Positions 43,566 through 52,685 of a DNA stretch of 64,000 nucleotides are shown here, in pieces. The position numbers were made by a program, and so were the translations under genes. The stretch comes from Oleiagrimonas sp963817755. Lineage in GTDB: Bacteria > Pseudomonadota > Gammaproteobacteria > Xanthomonadales > Rhodanobacteraceae. The stretch is taken from the NCBI GenBank assembly GCA_963817755.1, contig CAWFPB010000003.1:1116001-1180000 (forward strand), given 5' to 3'. How positions within the stretch are numbered: the stretch's first letter is position 1; every line of letters starts with the position of its first letter. The notes under the pieces were generated by a model. It searched no databases. It was not told where the DNA came from and worked only from the letters and a program-made list of their open reading frames with translations.

Positions 43566-44327
43566 TCAGGGCCGCAAGCGGTACCCGGTGCGGAAGATCC
43601 GCGCGATCACGAGCAGGCAGATCGCCAGGAACACCGCGATCATGACCAGGCTCAGCGCCACGCTGACGTCGGCCTTGCCGTAGAAGCTCCAGCGGAAGCC
43701 GCTGATCAGGTACACCACCGGATTGAACAGCGTCACCTTCTGCCAGAACGGCGGCAGCATGTGGATGGAATAGAAGCTTCCGCCGAGGAAAGTCAGCGGG
43801 GTGACGATCAACAGCGGCACCAGCTGCAGCTTCTCGAAGTTGTCGGCCCAGATGCCGATGATGAAGCCGAGCAGGCTGAAGGTGCCCGCGGTCAGCAGCA
43901 TGAACGCGAGCATCCACAGCGGGTGCTCGACATGCAGCGGCACGAACAGTCCGGCCGTGGCCAGGATGATCAGGGCCAGCATGGTCGCCTTGGTGGCCGC
44001 CGCGCCGGCAAAGCTGATCACCACTTCCAGGTAGGACACCGGCGCCGAAAGGATTTCGTAGATGGTGCCGGTGAACTTGGGAAAGAAAATGCCGAACGAG
44101 GCGTTGGACACGCTCTGCGTGAGCAGGTTGAGCATGATCAGGCCGGGCACGATGAAGGCGCCGTAGCTGATGCCGTCGACCTCCTTGATACGCGAGCCGA
44201 TGGCCGAACCGAAGACCACGAAGTACAACGCCGTGGAGATCACCGGCGCCACGATGCTCTGCAGCAGCGTGCGTCCGGTGCGCGCCATCTCGAAACGGTA
44301 GATCGCCGCCATGCCGTGCAGGTTCAT
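43566..44327 (-). CDS. ABC-2 type transporter permease
   Basis: A 253-residue membrane protein with six hydrophobic segments of the ABC-2 family (YadH/DrrB-like). Conserved features include an amphipathic N-terminal helix (YRFEMARTGRTLLQSIVAPVISTALYFVVFG), FIVPGLIMLNLLTQSVSNASFGIFFPKFTGTI and the loop LTFLGGSFYSIHMLPPFWQ. It pairs with the ATPase encoded directly upstream, whose stop overlaps its start by four bases (ATGA). The pair resembles E. coli YadG-YadH, exporters of unknown substrate. Confidence 0.9.
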   Translation of the reverse strand: MNLHGMAAIYRFEMARTGRTLLQSIVAPVISTALYFVVFGSAIGSRIKEVDGISYGAFIVPGLIMLNLLTQSVSNASFGIFFPKFTGTIYEILSAPVSYLEVVISFAGAAATKATMLALIILATAGLFVPLHVEHPLWMLAFMLLTAGTFSLLGFIIGIWADNFEKLQLVPLLIVTPLTFLGGSFYSIHMLPPFWQKVTLFNPVVYLISGFRWSFYGKADVSVALSLVMIAVFLAICLLVIARIFRTGYRLRP

Positions 44328-45277
44328 CGACCGTCCCTCACCAGGTTCACGAAGATCTCCTCCAGCGAACTCTGCTGCGTGCTGAGATCGCGGAACACGA
44401 TGCCGGCCTTGCCCAGGTCACCCAGCAGGCGAGTGATGCCGGTGCGTTCGGACTGGGTGTCGTAGGTGTAGACCAGTCGCTCGCCGCCGGCTTCCAGGCG
44501 CAGGCCGTAGCTGGCCAGGACATCGGGAATGCCTGTGAGCGGTTCGTGCAGTTGCAGGACCAGCCGCTTCTCGCCCAGCTTGCGCATCAGCTCGGCGGTC
44601 TCCTCGACCAGGATCAGCCGCCCCCCGTTGATCACGCCCACGCGGTCGGCCATCTGCTCGGCCTCCTCGATGTAGTGCGTGGTCAGGATGATGGTCACGC
44701 CGCCCTCGCGCAGGGCGCGCACCACCGCCCACATGTCGCGGCGCAATTCGACGTCGACGCCGGCGGTGGGTTCGTCCAGGAACAGCACGTCCGGTTCGTG
44801 CGAGAGCGCCTTGGCGATCATCACCCGCCGCTTCATGCCGCCGGACAGCGTGCGCATCCGGTTGTGCCGCTTGTCCCACAACGAAAGATCGCGCAACACC
44901 TTCTCGATGTGCGCCGGGTCCTTCGGCCTGCCGAACAGGCCGCGACTGAAGCTGACCGTGTCCCACACCGTCTCGAAGGCGTCGGTGGTCAGTTCCTGCG
45001 GCACCAGGCCGATGCGGGCACGCGCTGCGCGGTACTCGCGCACCACGTCGTGGCCGGCAGCGACCACGCGGCCGGACGTGGCGTTGACGATGCCGCAGAT
45101 GATGCTGATCAGTGTGGTCTTGCCGGCGCCGTTGGGACCGAGCAGCGCGAACAGTTCGCCACGCCGGATCTCCAGGTCGATGTCGTGCAAGGCCTGGAAG
45201 CCGCCCTCGTAGATTTTGCTGACCCCGCAGATCGACACCGCGATGTCATCGGGGTCCGCCTGGACCTTGCCGTGCAT
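44324..45277 (-). CDS. ABC transporter ATP-binding protein (YadG-like)
   Basis: A 317-residue ATPase, partner of the ABC-2 permease. It has Walker A GPNGAGKTT, signature LSGGMKRR, Walker B VLFLDEPTAGVD and the switch histidine in TTHYIEEAEQ. The C-terminal 90 residues (from EKRLVLQLHEPLTGIP) are the extra domain of this subgroup. ATG 45277 has GGAGG eight bases upstream, so longer in-frame starts are rejected. Together the two proteins form a 2+2 exporter for a lipid, polysaccharide or drug; substrate unknown. Confidence 0.9.
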   Translation of the reverse strand: MHGKVQADPDDIAVSICGVSKIYEGGFQALHDIDLEIRRGELFALLGPNGAGKTTLISIICGIVNATSGRVVAAGHDVVREYRAARARIGLVPQELTTDAFETVWDTVSFSRGLFGRPKDPAHIEKVLRDLSLWDKRHNRMRTLSGGMKRRVMIAKALSHEPDVLFLDEPTAGVDVELRRDMWAVVRALREGGVTIILTTHYIEEAEQMADRVGVINGGRLILVEETAELMRKLGEKRLVLQLHEPLTGIPDVLASYGLRLEAGGERLVYTYDTQSERTGITRLLGDLGKAGIVFRDLSTQQSSLEEIFVNLVRDGR

Positions 45278-45410
45278 CGGATCAGCCTCCCGCATCGTGG
45301 ACACAAGTGGCAAGCCTACAACTTCGGTGCCGGCATGCGCACGCCGCATTTGCCGCCGGTGCGCGACTGCTGCACTCTTTCCGGGTCACGACACCGCAGC
45401 CCGAACCGAC

Positions 45411-46172
45411 ATGACCGAAGCCGCCCTGCCCGCGAACCCTTCGCGCGGATTCCACTATTACGACCTGATGGTCGGCGGCATGGTCGCCGTACTGCTGAGT
45501 GCCAACCTGATCGGCCCGGCCAAGGTCGGCATCGTCACCCTGCCGCTGCTGGGCACGCTCAGCTTCGGCGCCGGCAACCTGTTCTTCCCCTTCAGCTACA
45601 TTTTCGGCGACGTGCTGACCGAGGTGTACGGCTATGCCCGCGCGCGGCGTGCCATCTGGGCCGGTTTCGGCGGCCTGGTCTTCGCCACGCTGATGACCTG
45701 GGCGATCCTGGCCATGCCGGCCAGCCCGTCCGAACCGTTCAATGCGAAGCTGCAACCGGCGCTGGACATCGTGTTCGGCAACACCGGGCGCATCGTGATC
45801 GCCTCGATGCTGGCCTATTGGCTGGGCGATTTCGCCAATTCCTACGTGATGGCGAAGATGAAGATCTGGACCGAGGGGCGCTGGCTGTGGACGCGCACCA
45901 TCGGCTCGACCATCGTCGGCCAGGGGCTGGACAGCCTGACCTTCTATCCCATTGCTTTCCTCGGCATCTGGGAAGGCCAGACCCTGCTCAAGGTGATCGC
46001 CTTCAACTGGATCATGAAGGTCACGGTGGAAGTGGTGTTCACGCCGCTGACCTATGCCGTGGTCGGTTTCCTCAAGCGCAAGGAAGGCGTGGACGTGTAC
46101 GACCGAACCACGCACTTCACCCCGTTCAGCCTGCGCGACGAAGGGCAGCTGGAAAGTCCACGCATGGATTGA
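45411..46172 (+). CDS. yhhQ: queuosine precursor transporter YhhQ family
   Basis: A 253-residue membrane protein of the VUT/YhhQ family, which imports queuosine precursors (preQ0/preQ1) for tRNA modification. Diagnostic segments are GTLSFGAGNLFFPFSYIFGDVLTEVYGYARARRAIW and the later FANSYVMAKMKIWTEGRWLWTRTIGSTIVGQGLDSLTF. Six to seven hydrophobic helices are seen. ATG 45411 fits the family start. The 133 bases upstream, between divergent genes, show no recognisable preQ1 riboswitch fold by eye. Confidence 0.9.
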   Translation: MTEAALPANPSRGFHYYDLMVGGMVAVLLSANLIGPAKVGIVTLPLLGTLSFGAGNLFFPFSYIFGDVLTEVYGYARARRAIWAGFGGLVFATLMTWAILAMPASPSEPFNAKLQPALDIVFGNTGRIVIASMLAYWLGDFANSYVMAKMKIWTEGRWLWTRTIGSTIVGQGLDSLTFYPIAFLGIWEGQTLLKVIAFNWIMKVTVEVVFTPLTYAVVGFLKRKEGVDVYDRTTHFTPFSLRDEGQLESPRMD

Positions 46173-46245
46173 CGCAGGTCGGGAAATCGCGCCGACGAGG
46201 GTGCACAATCGAACCGATCACTCCGAGTCGCAACAAGGATACGCC

Positions 46246-46689
46246 ATGACCGAAGTACCCCAACCCGAGGTTCCGCGCGGTGTGTACCTGCTCGCCGCCA
46301 GCGGCTTGCTGCCCTTCGCCGCGGCCCTGGCCCTGGCCGTGGCCGACATGCAGTGGCGGGGCATGGCCCTGCTGGTCTTCATCGGCTACGGCGCCGTGAT
46401 CCTGAGCTTCATCGGGGGCACGCGCTGGGGGCGCGGCCTGGCCCATGCCCTGCATACGAGCCACTTCGTCGAGGCGATCCTGCCCAGCGGGCTGGCGTTC
46501 CTGGCCATGCTGATGATCCACAAGCCGACCTGGTCGCTTGGTCTGCTGGCGGCCGGCTTCGCGATCTGGCTGGTGATCGACATTCGCGACCCGCTGTGGT
46601 CACGGCCCTACCGATGGATGCGCTGGTGGATCAGCCTTCCCGTGCTGGCGATGCATGCCGCATGGATCCCACTGCTGTCGGGACACTGA
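46246..46689 (+). CDS. DUF3429 domain-containing membrane protein
   Basis: A 147-residue protein with four to five hydrophobic helices. The signature GYGAVILSFIGGTRWGRGL and EAILPSGLAFLAMLM identifies DUF3429, a family of unknown function common in Proteobacteria. The start ATG 46246 follows AAGGAT. It is 73 bases downstream of yhhQ on the same strand and might share its transcript. No catalytic motif is visible. Confidence 0.82.
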   Translation: MTEVPQPEVPRGVYLLAASGLLPFAAALALAVADMQWRGMALLVFIGYGAVILSFIGGTRWGRGLAHALHTSHFVEAILPSGLAFLAMLMIHKPTWSLGLLAAGFAIWLVIDIRDPLWSRPYRWMRWWISLPVLAMHAAWIPLLSGH

Positions 46690-46706
46690 AGGCCCGCCGA
46701 TGCGCG

Positions 46707-46728
46707 GGTGGGGCGTATCGGCCCCACC
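46707..46728. terminator. hairpin between convergent DUF3429 and aldo/keto reductase genes
   Basis: GGTGGGGC and GCCCCACC arms of 8 bp with a 6-base loop sit in the 48-base convergent gap, 18 bases after the DUF3429 stop. No T run. Confidence 0.5.
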
Positions 46729-46737
46729 GGTTCCGGA

Positions 46738-47787
46738 TCAGTCCTCCACGGCGGCGCGAAGCTGCTCGCGCCGATGATCGCCCTGGCGCTCGAGCATCCA
46801 GCCGGGATACTCGGGCGGCAACGCGCTGACCTTGTCCAGCGCCTCGAGCTCGTCGGCGTCCAGGCGCACCTCGGTCGAGGCGATGTTGTCCTCGAGCTGG
46901 TCCATGCGCTTGGCGCCGATGATCACGCTGGTCACGTCCGGCTGGTGGTTGAGCCAGGCCAGGGCGATCTGCGCCACCGACACGCCGCGCTTGTCGGCCA
47001 TGCCGCGCATCACCTCGATGCAGTCGTAGCCGCGCTCGGTGTCCACCGGCGGGAAATCGAAACTGGCGCGGCGGCTGCCGGTCTCGCCGTCCTTGTCGCG
47101 CCCGAACTTGCCGCTCAGCAGGCCGCCGGCCAGCGGGCTCCAGACCATCAGGCCCACGCCCTCGCTGCGGATCGCGGGGATGATCTCGCGCTCCAGGTCG
47201 CGCCCGGCGATGGTGTAGTAGGCCTGCAGCGACTGGAAGCGCGACAGCCCCTGATGATCGGCGATGCCCAGGGCCTTGACGATCTGCCAGGCGGCCCAGT
47301 TGGACACGCCCACGTAGCGCACGTGGCCGTGCCGGACCAGGTTGTCCAGCGCGCGCACGGTTTCCTCGATCGGCGTGGCCGGGTCGAAGCCGTGCACCTG
47401 GTACAGGTCGATGTAGTCCAACTGCAGGCGCTGCAGGCTGGCCTTGACGCCTTCCTCGACGTGACGCCGCGTGAGGCCGCGCGAATTGACCCCGCCGGTG
47501 CCGGTCTCGCCGAATACCTTGGTCGCCACCACCACGTCCTCGCGCGCCACCTTGAGGTTCTTCAGCGCCTGGCCGGTCATGATCTCGGAGCTGCCCTCCG
47601 AATACACGTCGGCGGTATCGATGAAGTTGATGCCGGCATCGAGCGCGCGGCCGATCAGGCGGTCGGCGTCGTCTTGCCCGAGATCACCGATCTTGCTCCA
47701 CAACTCGCCCTTGCCGCCGAAGGTCATGGTGCCCAGGCAAAGTTCGGAGACGAACAGGCCGGTGCGGCCGAGAGGCTTGTAGCGCAT
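46738..47787 (-). CDS. aldo/keto reductase
   Basis: A 349-residue NADPH-dependent oxidoreductase of the aldo/keto reductase superfamily. The tetrad is visible: Asp and Tyr in DTADVYSEG, Lys in VVVATK and His in YQVHGFD. The cofactor-binding end VIIGAKRMDQLEDNI is typical of the YajO/Tas-like group. The start at ATG 47787 is preceded by CAGGAG. It probably reduces small aldehydes or ketones; the physiological substrate is unknown. It is divergent from the msr operon with about 200 bases between. Confidence 0.9.
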   Translation of the reverse strand: MRYKPLGRTGLFVSELCLGTMTFGGKGELWSKIGDLGQDDADRLIGRALDAGINFIDTADVYSEGSSEIMTGQALKNLKVAREDVVVATKVFGETGTGGVNSRGLTRRHVEEGVKASLQRLQLDYIDLYQVHGFDPATPIEETVRALDNLVRHGHVRYVGVSNWAAWQIVKALGIADHQGLSRFQSLQAYYTIAGRDLEREIIPAIRSEGVGLMVWSPLAGGLLSGKFGRDKDGETGSRRASFDFPPVDTERGYDCIEVMRGMADKRGVSVAQIALAWLNHQPDVTSVIIGAKRMDQLEDNIASTEVRLDADELEALDKVSALPPEYPGWMLERQGDHRREQLRAAVED

Positions 47788-47989
47788 GGAGAGACTCCTG
47801 GTTCGGTGGGAATGACGCGTGTAGCCGGATCTGCCGTGGAACCGGCCGGCACATATCCTCCACGTGAAGACGGTCCGGGTTCTTTTCAACCGCAGGCCGC
47901 CGTTCATCGATGCGACATCCACATGGTCCACGTCCCCGTACAATGTATGCGTGCACTGGACGGAACCCCGAAACCAAGCGAGGCGAACC

Positions 47990-48442
47990 ATGTCCGACTA
48001 CCGCAAGACCCCCGAGGCCCTCGCCCGACTCACGCCCGAGCAGCACCGCGTGACCCAGGAGGCGGGCACCGAGCATCCCTTCCGGAACGCCTTCCACGAC
48101 CACACCGAAGCCGGCCTGTACGTGGACATCGTCTCCGGCGAGCCGCTGTTCACCTCGTTGGACAAGTTCGACAGCGGCTGCGGCTGGCCCAGCTTCACGC
48201 GGCCGGTGGAAGACACGAACGTCATCGAGAACCGCGACACCAGCCACGGCATGATCCGCACCGAGGTGCGATCGAGCCACGGCGACAGCCATCTGGGCCA
48301 CGTGTTCCCCGACGGCCCGCCCGACCGCGGCGGCCTGCGATATTGCATCAACTCGGCTTCGCTGCGCTTCATTCCGGTCTCCGAACTGGAGCAGGAAGGC
48401 TACGGCGACTACCGCAAGCTTTTCGAGGAAGGCGACGCATGA
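47990..48442 (+). CDS. msrB: peptide-methionine (R)-S-oxide reductase
   Basis: A 150-residue MsrB repairing the R-epimer of methionine sulfoxide. The catalytic cysteine is in RYCINSASLRF and the resolving-type cysteine in DSGCGWPSF. HLGHVF supplies the histidine. The two CxxC zinc motifs of E. coli-type MsrB are absent, so this is the zinc-free form. It is followed by msrA with a four-base ATGA overlap, so both epimers are handled by one coupled operon. No signal peptide: cytoplasmic. Confidence 0.95.
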   Translation: MSDYRKTPEALARLTPEQHRVTQEAGTEHPFRNAFHDHTEAGLYVDIVSGEPLFTSLDKFDSGCGWPSFTRPVEDTNVIENRDTSHGMIRTEVRSSHGDSHLGHVFPDGPPDRGGLRYCINSASLRFIPVSELEQEGYGDYRKLFEEGDA

Positions 48443-48951
48443 GCCGCGAACGCGCCCTCCTCGCCGGCGGCTGCTTCTGGGGCATGCAGGAACTGCTGCG
48501 CAAGCAGCCGGGCGTGCTTTCCACGCGGGTCGGCTACGCCGGCGGCGACGTGCCCAACGCCACCTACCGCAACCACGGCAGCCACGCCGAGACCGTCGAG
48601 ATCGTGTTCGACCCGGACGTGATCGGGTATCGCCGATTGCTGGAGTTCTTCTTCCAGATCCACGACCCGACCACGCGCAACCGCCAGGGCAACGACGTCG
48701 GCGCCAGCTACCGCTCGCTGATCCTGTACGCCGACGAGGCGCAGAAGCGCATCGCCGAGGACACCATCGCCGACGTCGACGCGTCGGGCCTGTGGCCGGG
48801 CACGGTGGTCACCGAGCTGGCGCCGGCCGGCGACTTCTGGGAAGCCGAACCCGAGCACCAGGACTACCTGCAGCACTATCCCACCGGCTACACCTGCCAC
48901 TTCGTGCGCCCGGACTGGGTGCTGCCGCGACGGGACGCAGGCGCGGTCTGA
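48439..48951 (+). CDS. msrA: peptide-methionine (S)-S-oxide reductase
   Basis: A 170-residue MsrA with the catalytic GGCFWGMQ motif at residues 10-17, the YAGGDVPNATYRNHGSHAETVEI block and the HPDPTT-like IHDPTTRNRQGNDVG block. Further residues EPEHQDYL are the usual substrate-side motif. Length fits the short cytoplasmic form. The start is set by the ATGA overlap with msrB. Unlike many organisms in which msrA is separate, the two are coupled, without a thioredoxin gene at this site. Confidence 0.95.
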   Translation: MSRERALLAGGCFWGMQELLRKQPGVLSTRVGYAGGDVPNATYRNHGSHAETVEIVFDPDVIGYRRLLEFFFQIHDPTTRNRQGNDVGASYRSLILYADEAQKRIAEDTIADVDASGLWPGTVVTELAPAGDFWEAEPEHQDYLQHYPTGYTCHFVRPDWVLPRRDAGAV

Positions 48952-48961
48952 ACGCGGAACC

Positions 48962-50485
48962 CTACTCCCCCGTGCCCAGATAGTCGGCCGGCTGCGTGGG
49001 ATCGGTGCCGCGATCCCAGCCGCGCACGTGCGCCAGCCACGACAGCGCCAGCGTCACCACCAGGTTCACCGCCAGCGCGTACACCGCCGCATACCCCGGG
49101 AAGGTGGCACCGCCCAGGTGCAGCGGGAAGATCGCCTTGAAGTGCTGCGTGGCCGCCATCCAGGTGCCGGCGACCATGCCCGCCGTCCAGCCCGCCACCA
49201 GCGCGCCGCGATGCAGCCAGCGCGTGTACAGGCCAACCACGATCGACGGCAGGGTCTGGATGATCCAGATGCCGCCCAGCAGCTGCAGGTAGATGGCGTA
49301 CTTCTGCGGCAGGAACAGCACGAAAGCCAGCGCGCCCAGCTTGACCACCAGCGAGGACAGCTTGGCCATGCGCGCCTCCTGCGCGTGGGTGCAGTCGGGC
49401 TTGAGGTATTCGCGGTAGACGTTGCGCGTGAACAGGTTGGCCGCGGCGATCGACATGATCGCCGCCGGCACCAGCGCGCCGATCGCGATCGCGGCCATCG
49501 CCACGCCGAAGAACCACGGCGGGAACCAGCGCTGGAACAGCGCCGGCACGGCGTAGTTGGGACCGTATTGCGCGAACCCGTGGGCGAAGGCCGGGTCGTG
49601 CTGCACGCCCGAGGCCAGTGCCATGTAGCCCAGCGCGGCGATCAGCGCCAGCACCAGCGAATAGGCCGGCAGCAGGGCCATGTTGCGCTTGATGGTCTGT
49701 CGCCCGTTGGCGCTGAGCAGGCCGGTCACCGAGTGCGGATACAGGAACAATGCCAGCGCCGAGCCCAGTGCCAGGGTCGCATAGGCGCCGGCCTGGCCCG
49801 GCTGGAGCAGCAACTTGTCGTGCGGCACCGCGGCGAATACCTTGCCGTAGCCGCCCAGCCTGGCCGGAATGATCACGATCGCGGCGATCACGGTCAGGTA
49901 GATCAGCAGGTCCTTGACCACCGCGATCAGCGCCGGCGCGCGCAGGCCGCTGGTGTAGGTGTAGGCGGCCAGGATGGCGAAGGCGACGATCAGCGGCAGG
50001 TCGGCCATCGCCCCCGTGCCGGTCAGGCCCAGGGCGCCGATCACCACCTCGATGCCGACCAGCTGCAGGGCGATATAGGGCATGGTGGCCAGGATGCCGG
50101 TCAGCGTGACCAGCAACGCCAGGGTCGGGCTGTCGTAGCGCGCGCGCACGAAATCGCCGGCGGTGACGTAACCGTGCTTGTGCGACACCGACCACAGCCG
50201 AGGGAACACCACGAACACGAACGGGAACACCATCAGCGTGTAGGGCAGCGCGAAGAAGCCGATCGCGCCCATGCCGAACACCAGCGCCGGCACCGCGATG
50301 AAGGTGTAGGCGGTGTACAGGTCACCGCCGAGCAGGAACCAGGTGACCACGGTGCCGAAGCGGCGCCCGGCCAGGCCCCACTCGTGGATGTGGTTCAGGT
50401 CCGCCGCGCGCCAGCGCGCGGCGACGAAGCCGAGCACGGTGACCAGGGCGAACAGGCCGATGAAGACGGTGATGGCGGTATGCAT
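48962..50485 (-). CDS. sodium:solute symporter (SSS family)
   Basis: A 507-residue membrane symporter with 13 hydrophobic segments. Signature regions are GDLYTAYTFIAVPALVFGMG, the GYVTAGDFVRARYDSPTLALLVTL block with the core Asp, and FLYPHSVTGLLSA. It is preceded by a 65-residue DUF3311 protein, a pairing often found for monocarboxylate or amino-acid SSS transporters. A perfect AGGAGG lies six bases before ATG 50485. The solute is probably an organic acid, which is inference. Confidence 0.88.
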   Translation of the reverse strand: MHTAITVFIGLFALVTVLGFVAARWRAADLNHIHEWGLAGRRFGTVVTWFLLGGDLYTAYTFIAVPALVFGMGAIGFFALPYTLMVFPFVFVVFPRLWSVSHKHGYVTAGDFVRARYDSPTLALLVTLTGILATMPYIALQLVGIEVVIGALGLTGTGAMADLPLIVAFAILAAYTYTSGLRAPALIAVVKDLLIYLTVIAAIVIIPARLGGYGKVFAAVPHDKLLLQPGQAGAYATLALGSALALFLYPHSVTGLLSANGRQTIKRNMALLPAYSLVLALIAALGYMALASGVQHDPAFAHGFAQYGPNYAVPALFQRWFPPWFFGVAMAAIAIGALVPAAIMSIAAANLFTRNVYREYLKPDCTHAQEARMAKLSSLVVKLGALAFVLFLPQKYAIYLQLLGGIWIIQTLPSIVVGLYTRWLHRGALVAGWTAGMVAGTWMAATQHFKAIFPLHLGGATFPGYAAVYALAVNLVVTLALSWLAHVRGWDRGTDPTQPADYLGTGE

Positions 50486-50495
50486 CGACGCCTCC

Positions 50496-50693
50496 TCAGA
50501 GCTTCGCCCGGTAGGCCAGCGCGGTGACCACCGCGGTGACCAGGATCCAGCCGAACTGGAACCAGTAGAAGAACGGGATCCCGGCCCATGCCGGCTCGAC
50601 TCGGTTGTACAGCGGCACACTGAGCGCCACGCCGACGATCACACCGAACAGCGCATACCAGAACACGCGCTTGCCACGCGATGCAGTTGCCAT
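50496..50693 (-). CDS. DUF3311 small membrane protein, SSS symporter partner
   Basis: A 65-residue protein with two membrane helices and the DUF3311 pattern VPLYNRVEPAWAGIPFFYWFQFGWILVTAVVTALAY. It lies ten bases upstream of the SSS gene start and is co-transcribed. Such proteins accompany SSS symporters as small accessory subunits of unknown action. ATG 50693 gives the expected length. Confidence 0.85.
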   Translation of the reverse strand: MATASRGKRVFWYALFGVIVGVALSVPLYNRVEPAWAGIPFFYWFQFGWILVTAVVTALAYRAKL

Positions 50694-50779
50694 GAGCGCC
50701 CTCCCCTGCGCCTCGACATTCCCTCAAGCAAACCGTCCGCGGTATCCGGTGTCAAGCGTCCCCGGCACGAACCACCGTT

Positions 50780-51490
50780 TCAGACGGCGGAAGACGTCCG
50801 TCGCAGGGACCAGAACGCGATCTCGCGGCGAACCCGCCAGCCCGTGCGCCGGTACAGCGCCAGCGCCCGTTGGTTTTCCTGGCTGACGTGCAGGAACGGC
50901 AGCCAGCCGTGCTGGAGCTGGTCGCGGGCCAGCTCCGCCATCAGCCGTCGCGCGTAGCCGCGCCCGAGGAAATCCGGGTGCGTGCACACGGCGCTGATCT
51001 CGCGCGCGGTGTCGGTGCCCAGCCGTTCGCCGGCGATCGCCGCCAATCGGTGGTCGACATAGATGCCGACATAGCGACCCAGCGCCATGGTGCGCTCACG
51101 GAAGTAGTGCGGGTACACGAGGGCCACCAGGTCCAGCACGTCCCGGCGATGCGTCTCGCCCAGCTCGATCACCTCCGGCCCGTCCACCGCCGCCAGCGGC
51201 GTCTCGCAGACCATCTGCGCCAACGGCCGGAATGGCTTGAGCACCCAGGCCGGCGACAGCTTCGGCGCCACCCCGAGCAGCAGCCGCTCCTCGCCCTCGC
51301 CGACCAGGCCGGCCAGCGCGCCCTCGACATCGGCATCGGCACGGGCCACGCCCAGGAACGGGGCCATGTCGGCCGGGTAGCAGGCGGCCTCGCCCGCGCG
51401 CTGCGCGACCCCGGCATGCCGGGTCACGAGCGAGGACCAGAAGGGGTTGTCGAGCGCCGCGGCCGACGCGTCAGCGATGCTGCAGTTCAT
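50780..51490 (-). CDS. GNAT family N-acetyltransferase
   Basis: A 236-residue protein with an acetyl-CoA-binding GNAT domain in its C-terminal half: SAVCTHPDFLGRGYARRLMAELARDQ is motif A (R-G-x-G-Y/R pattern) and VSQENQRALALYRRTGWRVRREIAFWSL is the B region. The N-terminal 110 residues are a second, degenerate GNAT-like lobe. ATG 51490 was chosen; it overlaps the end of the upstream flavin monooxygenase by 20 bases, so the two are coupled. The acetyl acceptor is unknown. Confidence 0.82.
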   Translation of the reverse strand: MNCSIADASAAALDNPFWSSLVTRHAGVAQRAGEAACYPADMAPFLGVARADADVEGALAGLVGEGEERLLLGVAPKLSPAWVLKPFRPLAQMVCETPLAAVDGPEVIELGETHRRDVLDLVALVYPHYFRERTMALGRYVGIYVDHRLAAIAGERLGTDTAREISAVCTHPDFLGRGYARRLMAELARDQLQHGWLPFLHVSQENQRALALYRRTGWRVRREIAFWSLRRTSSAV

Positions 51491-52685
51491 CGTCCTCTGC
51501 CACATCGGATGCCGCCGGACCGTAGTCGGGCAGCTCGAAGCCTTCGCCGGCGCCGTGCCCGGCGATCAGTCCGACCAGCCAGGGCTGGTTCATGGCCTGC
51601 ACGCCCACGTCCTCGAAGGCGGCCACGTGCGCGGCCATGTCCCGGGCCTTGGCCTGCTCGCGTTCGACCAGAGGGCGCAGGCGCTGCTCGTAGGCGCGGA
51701 AAGCCCGTTCGTGATCGCCCCCGGCCCGGGCCAGTTCCCCGGCCAGGACGTAGGCGCCGGTCACGGCCATGCCGGTGCCCTCGCCGCCCAGCAGCGAGAT
51801 GCTGGCGGCGGCATCGCCGACCAGGGCCACCCGCCCGCGCGACCAGGCCGGCATGTGCACCTGGTGGAGCGCATCGAAATACAGGTCCTCGGCACCGTCC
51901 AGGGCCTCGAGCATGCGCGGGCACTCCCAGCCCACGTCGGCGAACTCGCGCCGAAGCAACGCCTTGCGTGCATCCGGACCGGTGGCTTGGACCTTCTCCT
52001 GCGAGCGGTACACGAACAGGATCAGCGTGCGGTCGTCGCGCAGGGTGAAGCGGGCCACCTGGCGACCGGGCGTGGCGTGCGTCACGTAGACGCCTTCGTC
52101 ACGCGGCCGGTAGCCCTTGACCACGCAGGCCGCGACGCGGCAGCCCAGGTCATGTTCGAAGGCCGCATCCGGACCGAAGCCGAGACGGCGCACGTTCGAA
52201 TGCAGACCGTCGGCGCCGACCAGCAGGTCGAAGGCGCGTCGCGTGCCGCTGCGCAGGGTCAGCAGCAGTTCCGAATCGTGCGTCTCCAGGTCCGTGATGC
52301 TTTCGTCGAAGAGCATCTCGCAGTGCCCGCCGACCTGGACGTGGATCGCCGCGGCCAGGTCGCCCCGCGGCAGGCTGGTGGCGTGCTCGTTGATGCGGCT
52401 GGGAAACGCGTCGACCTCGATGCGGGCGCCCACCCGGCCGTCCTCGTCGACCGCATCCAGGCGCTGCACCCGATATCCCGCCGCATGCAGCGCAGGCTCG
52501 ATGCCCATGCGCCGGGCCACGCGATGGCCGGGACCCCAGAAATTGACCATGTAGCCGCCCGTGCGCAGTGCCGGCGCCTGTTCGATGAGGGTCGGCTCAT
52601 GCCCATGCCGCAACAGCCAGTGGGCCAGCGCGGGCCCGGCAATGCCGGCACCGCTGATGGCCACGCGCAAGGAAGGCGAGATCAT
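51471..52685 (-). CDS. FAD-dependent monooxygenase (PHBH/TetX-like)
   Basis: A 404-residue flavoprotein. The FAD-binding GAGIAGPALAHWLLRHGHEPTLIEQ (residues 11-35), the central DLLVGADGLHSNVRR and the GD motif RVALVGDAAAS followed by GGEGTGMAVTGAYVLAGEL define class A flavin monooxygenases. These hydroxylate aromatics, tetracyclines or polyketides using NAD(P)H and oxygen. Its substrate cannot be told. It overlaps the GNAT gene, which suggests a small modification or detoxification operon. Start ATG 52685 begins directly before the FAD motif. Confidence 0.88.
   Translation of the reverse strand: MISPSLRVAISGAGIAGPALAHWLLRHGHEPTLIEQAPALRTGGYMVNFWGPGHRVARRMGIEPALHAAGYRVQRLDAVDEDGRVGARIEVDAFPSRINEHATSLPRGDLAAAIHVQVGGHCEMLFDESITDLETHDSELLLTLRSGTRRAFDLLVGADGLHSNVRRLGFGPDAAFEHDLGCRVAACVVKGYRPRDEGVYVTHATPGRQVARFTLRDDRTLILFVYRSQEKVQATGPDARKALLRREFADVGWECPRMLEALDGAEDLYFDALHQVHMPAWSRGRVALVGDAAASISLLGGEGTGMAVTGAYVLAGELARAGGDHERAFRAYEQRLRPLVEREQAKARDMAAHVAAFEDVGVQAMNQPWLVGLIAGHGAGEGFELPDYGPAASDVAEDDELQHR

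Noticed and set aside
45278..45410. preQ1 riboswitch before yhhQ
   Set aside because: No conserved C-rich/A-rich preQ1 core could be found by eye; the region is a short divergent promoter.
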